Assembly: GCF_905233635.1 (NCBI RefSeq)
Contig: NZ_CAJODG010000064.1
Span: 1 to 9,552 of the forward strand
Direction: 5' to 3'
Length of the DNA stretch: 9,552 bases
Origin: Selenomonas sp. AE3005
GTDB taxonomy: Bacteria; Bacillota; Negativicutes; Selenomonadales; Selenomonadaceae
The position numbers were made by a program, and so were the translations under genes. Numbering within the stretch: the stretch's first letter is position 1; each line of letters begins with the position of its first letter. The notes below the pieces were generated by a model. That model was not told the DNA's origin. It searched no databases and saw only the letters and a program-made list of their open reading frames with translations. Below, piece by piece: positions 1 to 4,960 of the stretch.

Positions 1-67
1 AGTTTTCACCGCTACCAGTCATGGTGAAGCGTTTAGCTGCTGCTCTGCGAGTCTTAATCTTTGGCAT
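1..67 (-). CDS. rpmI: 50S ribosomal protein L35, N-terminal part (runs off the window)
   Basis: Ribosomal protein L35 of the large subunit. Only the first 22 codons lie in the window. The reading begins MPKIKTRRAAAKRFTMTGSG, which is the very conserved basic start of L35. The ATG at 67-65 follows the ribosome binding site AAGGAGGA with about eight bases between. The gene starts 31 bases after the infC stop codon, the usual infC-rpmI-rplT order, so rplT (L20) is expected just beyond the left edge. It should share the infC transcript and its L20-responsive leader. Identification is firm; the C-terminal two thirds are not visible. Confidence 0.95.
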   Translation of the reverse strand, partial: MPKIKTRRAAAKRFTMTGSGEN

Positions 68-98
68 TACATTTTCCTCCTTAAATTAGCCTTTGCAC

Positions 99-650
99 TC
101 AGGATTCCTGTGCAGGCTGTTTGGGCTTCGATGCTTTCTGCACCTTCGGTGCAACAATCATCGTCATATTTTTTCCTTCAAGTTTGGCATTGCGTTCAAT
201 GGAAACTCGGTCGCCCAGGGCTTCTGCCACACGGCCCAGGACTTCCTTGCCCAGTTCCGGATGCGAAAGCTCACGGCCACGGAACATGATGGTCACTTTG
301 ACCTTGTTCCCTTCCTCTACAAAACGAAGTGCATTCTTCAACTTGACGTCAAAATCATGTTGTTCAATGTTGGGGCGAAGCTTAACCTCTTTGATGTTAA
401 TGACCTTCTGCTTCTTCTTCGCTTCCTTTTCGCGCTTCTGCTGCTCATAGCGGTACTTACCGAAATCCATGATACGGCAGACAGGCGGCTTGGCCTTCGG
501 GGCAATTTCCACGAGGTCAAGATGCTGTTCTTCAGCCAGGCGCAGTGCGTCACGCGTGGCCATGATACCCAGCTGCTCACCTTCGGCGCTGGTCACACGC
601 ACTTCGCGGATGCGAATTTCCTCATTGATGCGTAAGGTTTCTCTGCTAAT
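99..650 (-). CDS. infC: Translation initiation factor IF-3
   Basis: IF-3 binds the 30S subunit, prevents early 50S joining and checks start codon and initiator tRNA pairing. The 183-aa protein has the N-terminal domain (from about residue 7, with RINEEIRIREVRVTSAEG and the DLVEIAPKAKPPVCRIMDFG signature), a lysine-rich linker (about 75-90) and the C-terminal domain (KLRPNIEQHDFDVKLKNA, then VTIMFRGRELSHPELGKEVL). A GTG at 602 would cut off conserved N-terminal residues. Reading upstream in frame gives the codons for SRETLRINEEIRIRE behind an ATT at 650-648, seven bases after AGGAGGTG, with no ATG available. AUU is the known rare infC start codon, which allows IF-3 to repress its own translation in E. 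coli. It is followed by rpmI. Confidence 0.98.
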   Translation of the reverse strand: MSRETLRINEEIRIREVRVTSAEGEQLGIMATRDALRLAEEQHLDLVEIAPKAKPPVCRIMDFGKYRYEQQKREKEAKKKQKVINIKEVKLRPNIEQHDFDVKLKNALRFVEEGNKVKVTIMFRGRELSHPELGKEVLGRVAEALGDRVSIERNAKLEGKNMTMIVAPKVQKASKPKQPAQES

Positions 651-665
651 AGTAAAACACCTCCT
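648..665 (-). promoter_or_regulatory. infC ribosome binding site and AUU start codon
   Basis: AGGAGGTG (665-658) is a full-strength Shine-Dalgarno sequence, placed seven bases before ATT (650-648). No ATG, GTG or TTG occurs at the right spacing, so this site decides the start. By analogy with E. coli infC, the AUU codon would make translation sensitive to IF-3 level. That regulation is inferred here. Confidence 0.9.
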
Positions 666-793
666 GCTTAAAGTCTACGTCTCTTATCTAAACAAGAAAG
701 AGGCGGCATAAAGCCACCTCTAAAAACTCAATGCTATAAACCCGACTGACCTAATCAGCAGGTGAGAAGCGGTGGCTTCTTCTTGTTCACGAC
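651..793 (-). promoter_or_regulatory. L20-type leader RNA of the infC-rpmI-rplT operon
   Basis: The 140-base untranslated leader between promoter and infC has the layout of the Firmicutes L20 leader: an AAGCCACC stretch, CGCTTCTCACC, a small CTGA/TCAG hairpin, then a distal copy GGTGGCTT that can pair with the first element, and a terminator. AAGCCACC (778-771) pairs perfectly over 8 bp with GGTGGCTT (718-711), and the same distal strand is the 5' arm of the terminator hairpin. The two folds are therefore mutually exclusive. In B. subtilis, ribosomal protein L20 binding drives premature termination; the same is inferred here. Confidence 0.82.
691..720 (-). terminator. Attenuator terminator in the infC leader
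   Basis: On the minus strand GAGGTGGC (720-713), loop TTTAT and GCCGCCTC (707-700) form an 8-bp stem with one G-U pair, followed by TTTCTTGTTT. It lies ahead of infC, not after a gene, and its 5' arm also pairs with 778-771. It is therefore a conditional terminator. Confidence 0.85.
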
Positions 794-799
794 TTTGAT

Positions 800-828
800 A
801 GTTTAGCATAGATTTATAAGCCTGTCAA
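800..828 (-). promoter_or_regulatory. Sigma-A-type promoter of the infC operon
   Basis: The minus strand shows a perfect -35 TTGACA (828-823), a 17-base spacer and -10 TAAACT (805-800, 4 of 6 consensus). Transcription would start near 793, just before the leader structure. No terminator separates it from the LysE-type gene ending at 866, so some readthrough from that operon is possible. Confidence 0.75.
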
Positions 829-865
829 ATATTTTTTCCACGCGCTCCATTATTTTCAACTGTTT

Positions 866-1486
866 TCAACCAGCCGCCAGAATTGCCCCGGCAATAGCCA
901 CCAGCACCACTCCCTGCACGACTCCCAGTATGCGGTTGAGATTACGTGTTTTGCTTATAAACGCGCGCACCCTGCCGGCACAAATGGCAATGAACGCAAA
1001 GATGACAAACGCCTGCAGGGCAAACACCGCTCCCAGCAAAGCAATTTGCAGCGCCAGCTGCTCGCTGCCTGTATCGACAAACTGCGGCAGAAAGGCCAGG
1101 AAAAACAGCAGCACCTTGGGATTGAGGATATTCATCAATACCCCCCGGCGGTACAAAGCGCCATAAGCCAAGGTGTCATTATTCTGTCCCAGTTCCAAAT
1201 CCCCCTGCTCATGAAAAGCCTGCCAGGCCAAATATAAAAGATACCCGGCCCCGACAAACTTCAAAGCCATAAAAGCAAACGGTGAGGCCTTGATAAGAGC
1301 CGCTGCTCCCAGCATTACCAGTCCTGTATGAAAGACGATACCACTGGCCAGACCGCCGCTGAGCGCTACTCCGCTTTTCGCCCCACTGGCCAGACTTTTG
1401 GCCAGCAGGTACATATTATCCGGCCCCGGTGCCAAAGTCAGCAGCACAGAGGCCGTCAAAAAGTAAATAACCGTATTAAGTTCCAT
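866..1486 (-). CDS. LysE/RhtB-family amino acid exporter
   Basis: Inner-membrane exporter of the LysE/RhtB superfamily, which pumps amino acids such as homoserine, threonine, leucine or lysine out of the cell. The 206-aa length is typical. It shows about six hydrophobic segments (near residues 5-27, 40-62, 70-90, 115-137, 147-170, 188-205), the N-terminal signature LAPGPDN (18-24) and the GVLMNILNPK motif (115-124). The ATG at 1486 follows AAAGGGAC. It begins 17 bases after the stop of the 183-aa gene at 1504-2055, so the two are probably cotranscribed. The substrate cannot be read from the sequence. Confidence 0.93.
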   Translation of the reverse strand: MELNTVIYFLTASVLLTLAPGPDNMYLLAKSLASGAKSGVALSGGLASGIVFHTGLVMLGAAALIKASPFAFMALKFVGAGYLLYLAWQAFHEQGDLELGQNNDTLAYGALYRRGVLMNILNPKVLLFFLAFLPQFVDTGSEQLALQIALLGAVFALQAFVIFAFIAICAGRVRAFISKTRNLNRILGVVQGVVLVAIAGAILAAG

Positions 1487-1503
1487 ATTGTCCCTTTATC
1501 ATG

Positions 1504-2055
1504 TTAAGTTTTGGGCTTACCGGCAGCAGTAACTTCCTTAAGCCCATAGACAGCCCCGGCAAAAGCCGCTCCCATAATCCTCGTTTCATTATCCGGCTGC
1601 TTGCTCAGTTCCTGCATGTGGGCGCGGAAAGAATCCTCCATTTTTGCCAGATTGAGGTAAATGGCCAGACTCAGCTTATCCTGCAGATTGGTTGAGGACA
1701 AAAATCCTGCCACCAGTTTGCCGCGCATCTTCGGTTTCTCCGCAGCCATCAAAGCATTGGAAATAGCCTTGATAATGGGGTCATGAAATTCGTCCGCGAC
1801 CTTCCAAGCCGACATGCAGGCTTTCTTGACCTTCACACCATCCCTGACCAGAAAAAAGATAATCAGGGAAGTCATGGCCAGTACGCTTTTATCCGCCGTC
1901 GTCCGCTTAGTACACGATTCGTAAATATCTATCGGGTCAGCATCCGTCCGCAAGCCTAATTCTATCGCCTGCGAGATGTCCTCAGCTCCCGGCTTAAAAA
2001 ACAGCCCTGCCGCCGTCATACAGCCACGGGCGCGTTCCAATGCAGCTTTATCCAT
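1504..2055 (-). CDS. Unrecognised 183-aa helical protein
   Basis: I do not recognise this family. The protein is soluble-looking apart from one hydrophobic stretch (about 58-71, LAMTSLIIFFLVRDG) and a small-residue helix near the end (162-172, GAAFAGAVYGL). It has two cysteines near the N-terminal half (C12, C48) and one at C80, with no visible signal peptide and no catalytic motif I can name. The ATG at 2055 sits behind GAGGTGA with about seven bases between, a good start. It lies upstream of a LysE-type exporter (17-base gap) and downstream of a TIGR04076 protein, which suggests one operon. The alpha-helical content is inferred from composition. Confidence 0.85.
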   Translation of the reverse strand: MDKAALERARGCMTAAGLFFKPGAEDISQAIELGLRTDADPIDIYESCTKRTTADKSVLAMTSLIIFFLVRDGVKVKKACMSAWKVADEFHDPIIKAISNALMAAEKPKMRGKLVAGFLSSTNLQDKLSLAIYLNLAKMEDSFRAHMQELSKQPDNETRIMGAAFAGAVYGLKEVTAAGKPKT

Positions 2056-2105
2056 GGTAAAATCACCTCAATGGAATATTTCGCCACCAACCGCACCCTT
2101 TCCTT

Positions 2106-2174
2106 TTAATTATTTTTCCCACAGCGGCCTGTTTTTTTCACCAGCGCCAGCAGGCCATGACCAACGGTATTCAT
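2106..2174 (-). CDS. Possible 22-aa peptide overlapping the upstream stop codon (TGATG)
   Basis: The TGA of the TIGR04076 gene (2176-2174) overlaps an ATG (2174-2172) as TGATG, the classic arrangement for translational coupling. The frame runs 22 codons (MNTVGHGLLALVKKTGRCGK, two Asn, TAA). The peptide has a short hydrophobic segment followed by basic residues. No clear ribosome binding site precedes it beyond a GGATG inside the upstream gene. It may be chance or the remnant of a gene end. Composition is plausible but unproven. Confidence 0.25.
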   Translation of the reverse strand: MNTVGHGLLALVKKTGRCGKNN

Positions 2175-2488
2175 CAATCAGCATCCTCGTCCATTGTTTC
2201 CAGTAAGAAGCTGACCGGGCGAAAGCCATCGTTGCAGGAAATCATCGCTGACCGCGGATTCTTCATCCAGCCATCATAAAAATCCTCTGCTCCATGCGCT
2301 AAGCCCATGACAAACGGTGACATAGACTCCCAGGCACTTTCACATAAACCCTCTGGCCTTTGCCAGCCATTAGCTATAAACACAGCGCCTTCCTCAATAT
2401 CGCAGGCGTGCTCGATGGGATTCTCGTACTTTTCCATCAAATCCGGATAGCAAGCCTTCCGCACCACAGTTATCCGTACCTTCTTCAC
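2174..2488 (-). CDS. TIGR04076 family protein, function unknown
   Basis: Small protein of the TIGR04076 family, found in many anaerobes and of unknown role. Family features are the start VKKVRITVVRKACYPDL, the segment CDIEEGAVFIANGWQRPEGL, the LAHGAEDF motif and the final CNDGFRPVSFLLE. I place the start at the GTG of 2488-2486, giving 104 aa, because GGGGAGGTG precedes it by five bases and the conserved family start is the KKVRITVV segment. The longer TTG start at 2509 would have the ribosome binding site inside the gene. Several conserved cysteines (in KACYP, EHACD and ISCND) hint at metal binding or redox chemistry, which is inference. It is first gene of the probable operon leading to the LysE-type exporter. 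Confidence 0.85.
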   Translation of the reverse strand: MKKVRITVVRKACYPDLMEKYENPIEHACDIEEGAVFIANGWQRPEGLCESAWESMSPFVMGLAHGAEDFYDGWMKNPRSAMISCNDGFRPVSFLLETMDEDAD

Positions 2489-2518
2489 ACCAGCACCTCC
2501 CCTTATCAATTAAAGATA

Positions 2519-2527
2519 ATTCTATCA
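2519..2527 (-). promoter_or_regulatory. Candidate extended -10 promoter
   Basis: The minus strand reads TGATAGAAT, an extended -10 (TG, one base, TAGAAT) about 20 bases upstream of the GGGGAGGTG site of the TIGR04076 gene. No good -35 is visible. It lies just past the DUF1294 terminator, the right place for a new promoter. Confidence 0.4.
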
Positions 2528-2534
2528 CAAAATA

Positions 2535-2573
2535 AGTAAAACGGCACGAGCTTTTAACTCATGCCGCTTTACT
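2535..2573 (-). terminator. Terminator after the DUF1294 gene
   Basis: A 16-bp stem (2573-2558 with 2550-2535) closes a 7-base loop. Two positions are A-C mismatches on the plus strand but G-U pairs on the minus strand, so the minus-strand RNA is the folded form. The 3' arm ends in TTTTACT and TATTTTGTG follows. It lies 70 bases past the DUF1294 stop. Confidence 0.75.
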
Positions 2574-2643
2574 CTCAACCAAATCCGAAAGAGCCGCCCT
2601 GTTTGAAAATTTTCCTGCGCCCCAGGATATTCCGAGGCCGGCA

Positions 2644-2919
2644 TCATAAATTTACATGCAGGTACACAATTCCTGCTATCTGCAGCAGCAATATCACTGG
2701 TACACCATAGCGGAATTTAAGGTGGCGCGTCTTATGACGGAACAACTGCATGGCCAGCAAAGCCCCCACGCTGCCGCCGAACACTGCAAACAACAGCAAA
2801 ACTTTCTCCGGCACACGCCAGGTGTCCAGTTTGGCAAAGAGCTTATCACCGCCATAAATCACCAGCACCACGATATTGATTATGGCCAAGTACCAGTAAA
2901 TAACTTCATGCATTGTCAT
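2644..2919 (-). CDS. DUF1294 family small membrane protein
   Basis: Small integral membrane protein of the DUF1294 family, function unknown. Counting from the preferred start it has 91 residues and about three hydrophobic segments (near 6-22, 40-58, 74-88). The family signature is visible as YGGDKLFAKLDTWRVPE, then LLLFAVFGGSVGALLAMQ and FRHKTRHLKFRYGVPV. The ATG at 2919 follows GAGGTGA with five bases between. A GTG three codons earlier overlaps the ribosome binding site and is unlikely. Two overlapping TATAAT boxes (2973-2963) lie 45-55 bases upstream without a clear -35. It is probably monocistronic, since a terminator follows at 2573-2535. Confidence 0.9.
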   Translation of the reverse strand: MTMHEVIYWYLAIINIVVLVIYGGDKLFAKLDTWRVPEKVLLLFAVFGGSVGALLAMQLFRHKTRHLKFRYGVPVILLLQIAGIVYLHVNL

Positions 2920-2974
2920 CCAAATCACCTCAACGTTTCATTTTTTACAAGCAATACTGCTGATTATATTATAA

Positions 2975-3120
2975 CGCCGTTGTTCCAGTTTTGCCGCAGG
3001 CAAAACTTCCTCTTGGCGTTTCAACGAGGCGGGAGATATATGCTCACCGCCTGTTAGTAAATTAGGAACTCGCCACCTATAGAGGTGGGAGACATCTTCT
3101 TCCGAGTTATAACTCCTACT
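2975..3120 (+). mobile_element. Decayed IS200/IS605-type right end with omega-RNA-like fold
   Basis: No intact transposase is present. On the plus strand the stretch is packed with hairpins: GTTTTGCC-GCA-GGCAAAAC (2988-3006); AGGCGGGAG paired with CTCACCGCCT (3027-3052, one bulged A); CCACCT-ATAG-AGGTGG (3073-3088); and an outer pairing AACTCG with CGAGTT (3067-3072 and 3104-3109). One frame stays open across it (2975-3079, ending GTRHL then TAG), and another reads KLPLGVSTRRE, both in the style of a TnpB C-terminus. An overlap of the tnpB 3' end with a structured RNA that stops at the element end is known for IS200/IS605 elements. The assignment rests on this layout and is uncertain. Other options are an unrelated structured RNA or a regulatory leader remnant. 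Confidence 0.42.
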
Positions 3121-3345
3121 CTTAGCTTTTCTTAATCAAGTGTGCATTTACACTGTTAGTCAGCCGTGTCCTCCTAGAATTTCGTGGCAAAGACACCGAA
3201 CTGCTCCTCATTAGCGTTGCTGCCTCAATTTTCTTCTTCCTCTTTTAACAATTCCGTGTCAATGACCAATCTCCTTCCTACTGACAGCTGAATATTCCGC
3301 TACATCAGCCCCACGTTGCTGCATAAAAATATTTCTGACAAAAAA
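3121..3345. other. Non-coding stretch with degraded reading frames
   Basis: No complete gene is visible. The minus strand has a 42-codon frame (3299-3174) broken by one TGA. A different minus frame reads from an ATG (MQQRGADVAEYSAVSRKEIG) for 21 codons. Codon choice looks protein-like, but no frame is intact. A small hairpin AGTGT-GCATTT-ACACT lies at about 3139-3154 on the plus strand. This may be sequence eroded after insertion of the adjoining element. Confidence 0.4.
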
Positions 3346-3347
3346 TA

Positions 3348-3376
3348 TTGACATTGAAAACTAACAGGAATATGAT
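3348..3376 (+). promoter_or_regulatory. Sigma-A-type promoter of the LysM-like gene
   Basis: TTGACA (3348-3353), a spacer of exactly 17 bases, then TATGAT (3371-3376, 5 of 6 consensus). Transcription would start near 3383 and give a 5' untranslated region of about 70 bases. This is the strongest promoter by consensus in the window. Confidence 0.82.
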
Positions 3377-3382
3377 GTTCCT

Positions 3383-3400
3383 AGATAGAATAATCTATCT
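3383..3400 (+). promoter_or_regulatory. Perfect palindrome at the transcription start (operator or 5' hairpin)
   Basis: AGATAG-AATAAT-CTATCT is a perfect 6-bp inverted repeat with a 6-base centre, beginning about seven bases after the -10 box. It could be an operator for a dimeric repressor, or a hairpin at the 5' end of the mRNA that protects it from decay. Which one applies cannot be told from the sequence. Confidence 0.5.
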
Positions 3401-3451
3401 CATAGTAATCATACTTATTTTATTATTGGGTTAGCCCAGGAGGGTAAGAAG

Positions 3452-3748
3452 ATGAGGAAAGTGGTTATCGCATTGATGGCGGCTTTGTTTGTCTGTGTAG
3501 GGAGCGTTAGCGAGGCCGCCGAAGTGGATCATCGCTCTTGGACGGTAGTCCATGTTTCCTACGAAGTTCAAGAAGGCGACACTCTGCAGAGTGTTGCTGA
3601 AACCTACTTACAGAAGAATACCTACGGAAAACGTGATATTAACGAATTCCGTGAGGGTATCAGGGAGCTCAATGACTGGCTCTTGACCAGAGATATGCAG
3701 AAGGGCGATGTTCTTCGCATTAACTACTGGGAAAAGGTCAGTAAGTAA
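3452..3748 (+). CDS. Small secreted LysM-like protein
   Basis: A 98-aa exported protein. Residues 1-23 form a signal peptide (basic MRKVV, hydrophobic ALMAALFVCVGSV, probable cut near SEAA/EVD). The mature part resembles one LysM domain (about 36-92): VSYEVQEGDTLQSVAETYLQ, then a middle with INEFREGIRELN, then MQKGDVLRINY. LysM domains usually bind peptidoglycan or chitin sugars. The N-terminal half matches well; the helix-loop between is longer than usual, so the fold is likely but not certain. AGGAGGG stands seven bases before the ATG. It is the only plus-strand gene in the window and has its own promoter and terminator. A role at the cell wall or in the periplasm is inferred. Confidence 0.88.
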   Translation: MRKVVIALMAALFVCVGSVSEAAEVDHRSWTVVHVSYEVQEGDTLQSVAETYLQKNTYGKRDINEFREGIRELNDWLLTRDMQKGDVLRINYWEKVSK

Positions 3749-3754
3749 GAATCG

Positions 3755-3792
3755 GGGCCGCTTGCAGAGATTGCAGGCGGCTCTATTATTTT
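3755..3792 (+). terminator. Terminator of the LysM-like gene
   Basis: GCCGCTTGCA (3757-3766) pairs with TGCAGGCGGC (3772-3781) over 10 bp with one G-U pair and a 5-base loop. The stem can be extended outward by one or two pairs, and TCTATTATTTTG follows. It starts nine bases after the stop codon. Confidence 0.88.
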
Positions 3793-3821
3793 GCCTCTTT
3801 TAAGGCCCACCTCATTTCTTT

Positions 3822-3856
3822 CATAAGAAAAGCACCCTGCTACGGCATAGGTGCTT
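3822..3856 (-). terminator. Probable terminator of the aldose epimerase gene
   Basis: On the minus strand AAGCACC (3856-3850) pairs with GGTGCTT (3836-3830), with an inner TGC/GCA pairing around a CGTA loop. TTTCTT follows. It lies about 95 bases past the stop at 3951 and faces the plus-strand terminator at 3757-3781, as expected between convergent genes. Confidence 0.7.
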
Positions 3857-3950
3857 GATTGTGGCTTAGCCAACAGATTTGTTTATCAGCTTGTGCGAAG
3901 AAACATACAAAACATAACAGTTGTTGCCAGCAAGCTCTATTTTAATAACC

Positions 3951-4829
3951 TCAGCCTATCCTGATGGTGTAATGGAACTTCTGCGTTTCACCTGAAGCAA
4001 GTTTCAAGCTGCCTTCGCGTTCTGCAAACTCGCCATCATATCCTTCATAATCTGCATGCCCCTGCCATGGTTCCAAGCAAAGAAAGGGTGCCCCGCCTTG
4101 CGCCGGAGTCCAGAAGCCCCAGAAGGGAAAATCCTTGGCCTCCATCGAAACCTTCTTGTCACTCTTATGCGAGCAGATTGACACGACATCTGACTTCAGT
4201 CCCTCATAAGCTAAAGCGTCTCCTGCAAACATCTCGTAATTTAAGTCTAACTGCTGCCCCTGCAAGTGCGTCTCACCTTGCGCTTTGAGGAACTGTCCTT
4301 TGCTGTTAAGCGGCATATTGATGTTATCTTCTTCCTGATTGAATTTCAGATAGTAATCACTGAATTCTTCCCCCTGCACCAAGGGACAACGAAAAGCTGT
4401 ATGGGCGCCTATGGAATAGACCATTTCCTTGTCATCCAAATTTTGCACCTTCCAGATTACTTCAACCGTTTTATCCTTCAAGGCATACGCCACATTCAGC
4501 TGAAACTTCCACGGATAGCTGGCCAGAGATTCTTCTGACCACTTCAGTGCAAATTCTATATAGTCCTGGCGGCGCTCTACCAGCTGATACTCAGAGATAC
4601 GCCCAAATCCATGGCCAGGCAGTTCAAATTCATTGCCGTTCACACGATACTTTCCATCCTGCAATTTACCGACAATGGGAAAAAGCACTGGAGAACTATA
4701 CTTCCACCACTGCGGATTGCCATCCCACAGATACTCCGTTTCATCTGCACGTTCCTTAATGGAACGTAATTCGGCACCATAACTGCGCACCTGCACACAT
4801 AATTTGTCATTTTCCAAACTATACAGCAT
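3951..4829 (-). CDS. Aldose 1-epimerase family protein, LacX-like
   Basis: Cytoplasmic protein of the galactose mutarotase superfamily, LacX-like branch, which interconverts alpha and beta anomers of sugars or sugar phosphates. The 292-aa length fits. Motifs in order are SPVLFPIVGKL (46-56), PGHGFGR (71-77), GAHTAFRCP (141-149, the family form is usually GGHPAF, with His143 the likely acid) and CLEPWQGHAD (251-260, Glu253 the likely base). The ATG at 4829 follows GGAGGTG with seven bases between. There is no signal peptide. It is separated from the upstream DUF4127 gene by a hairpin, so the two may be independent units. The true substrate is not known; LacX-type proteins are often annotated only at family level. 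Confidence 0.92.
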   Translation of the reverse strand: MLYSLENDKLCVQVRSYGAELRSIKERADETEYLWDGNPQWWKYSSPVLFPIVGKLQDGKYRVNGNEFELPGHGFGRISEYQLVERRQDYIEFALKWSEESLASYPWKFQLNVAYALKDKTVEVIWKVQNLDDKEMVYSIGAHTAFRCPLVQGEEFSDYYLKFNQEEDNINMPLNSKGQFLKAQGETHLQGQQLDLNYEMFAGDALAYEGLKSDVVSICSHKSDKKVSMEAKDFPFWGFWTPAQGGAPFLCLEPWQGHADYEGYDGEFAEREGSLKLASGETQKFHYTIRIG

Positions 4830-4900
4830 GATTTTTCACCTCCATCAAAACCGGACGGCCATGTGCTAGTGGTTCCATCAAAAATATCCTAAAATCTTCA

Positions 4901-4950
4901 AAGCGGCTGAATTAACCGGGCACACGGCCCGTCAATTCAGCGGCTTTTTT
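4901..4950 (-). terminator. Terminator hairpin, copy 1 of a repeated element
   Basis: Right after the DUF4127 stop, minus-strand GCTGAATTGAC (4941-4931) pairs with GTTAATTCAGC (4916-4906) with one bulge and one G-U pair. An inner GGGC/GCCC stem encloses CGTGT. The stem is flanked by AAAAAAAGC on one side and GCTTTGAAGATTTT on the other, and on the plus strand by GGCTTTTTTT, so it could stop transcription in both directions. A diverged copy lies at 6706-6742. Confidence 0.7.
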
Positions 4951-4960
4951 TCATTTGTTT

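Noticed and set aside
93..635. 180-codon plus-strand open frame across infC
   Set aside because: It is the antisense of infC. The product is low in protein-like character and the minus-strand IF-3 match is decisive.
2119..2149. Terminator from GGCCTG/CAGGCC between the TIGR04076 and 183-aa genes
   Set aside because: The 6-bp stem closes a 19-base loop and no T-tract follows on the minus strand.
2488..2509. TTG start at 2509 for the TIGR04076 gene
   Set aside because: It would put the GGGGAGGTG ribosome binding site inside the coding region. GTG 2488 fits both the site and the conserved family start.
2656..3057. 133-codon plus-strand frame over DUF1294 and the IS-like segment
   Set aside because: It is antisense to DUF1294 for most of its length, His/Gln-rich, has no ribosome binding site, and only its tail crosses the IS-like hairpins.
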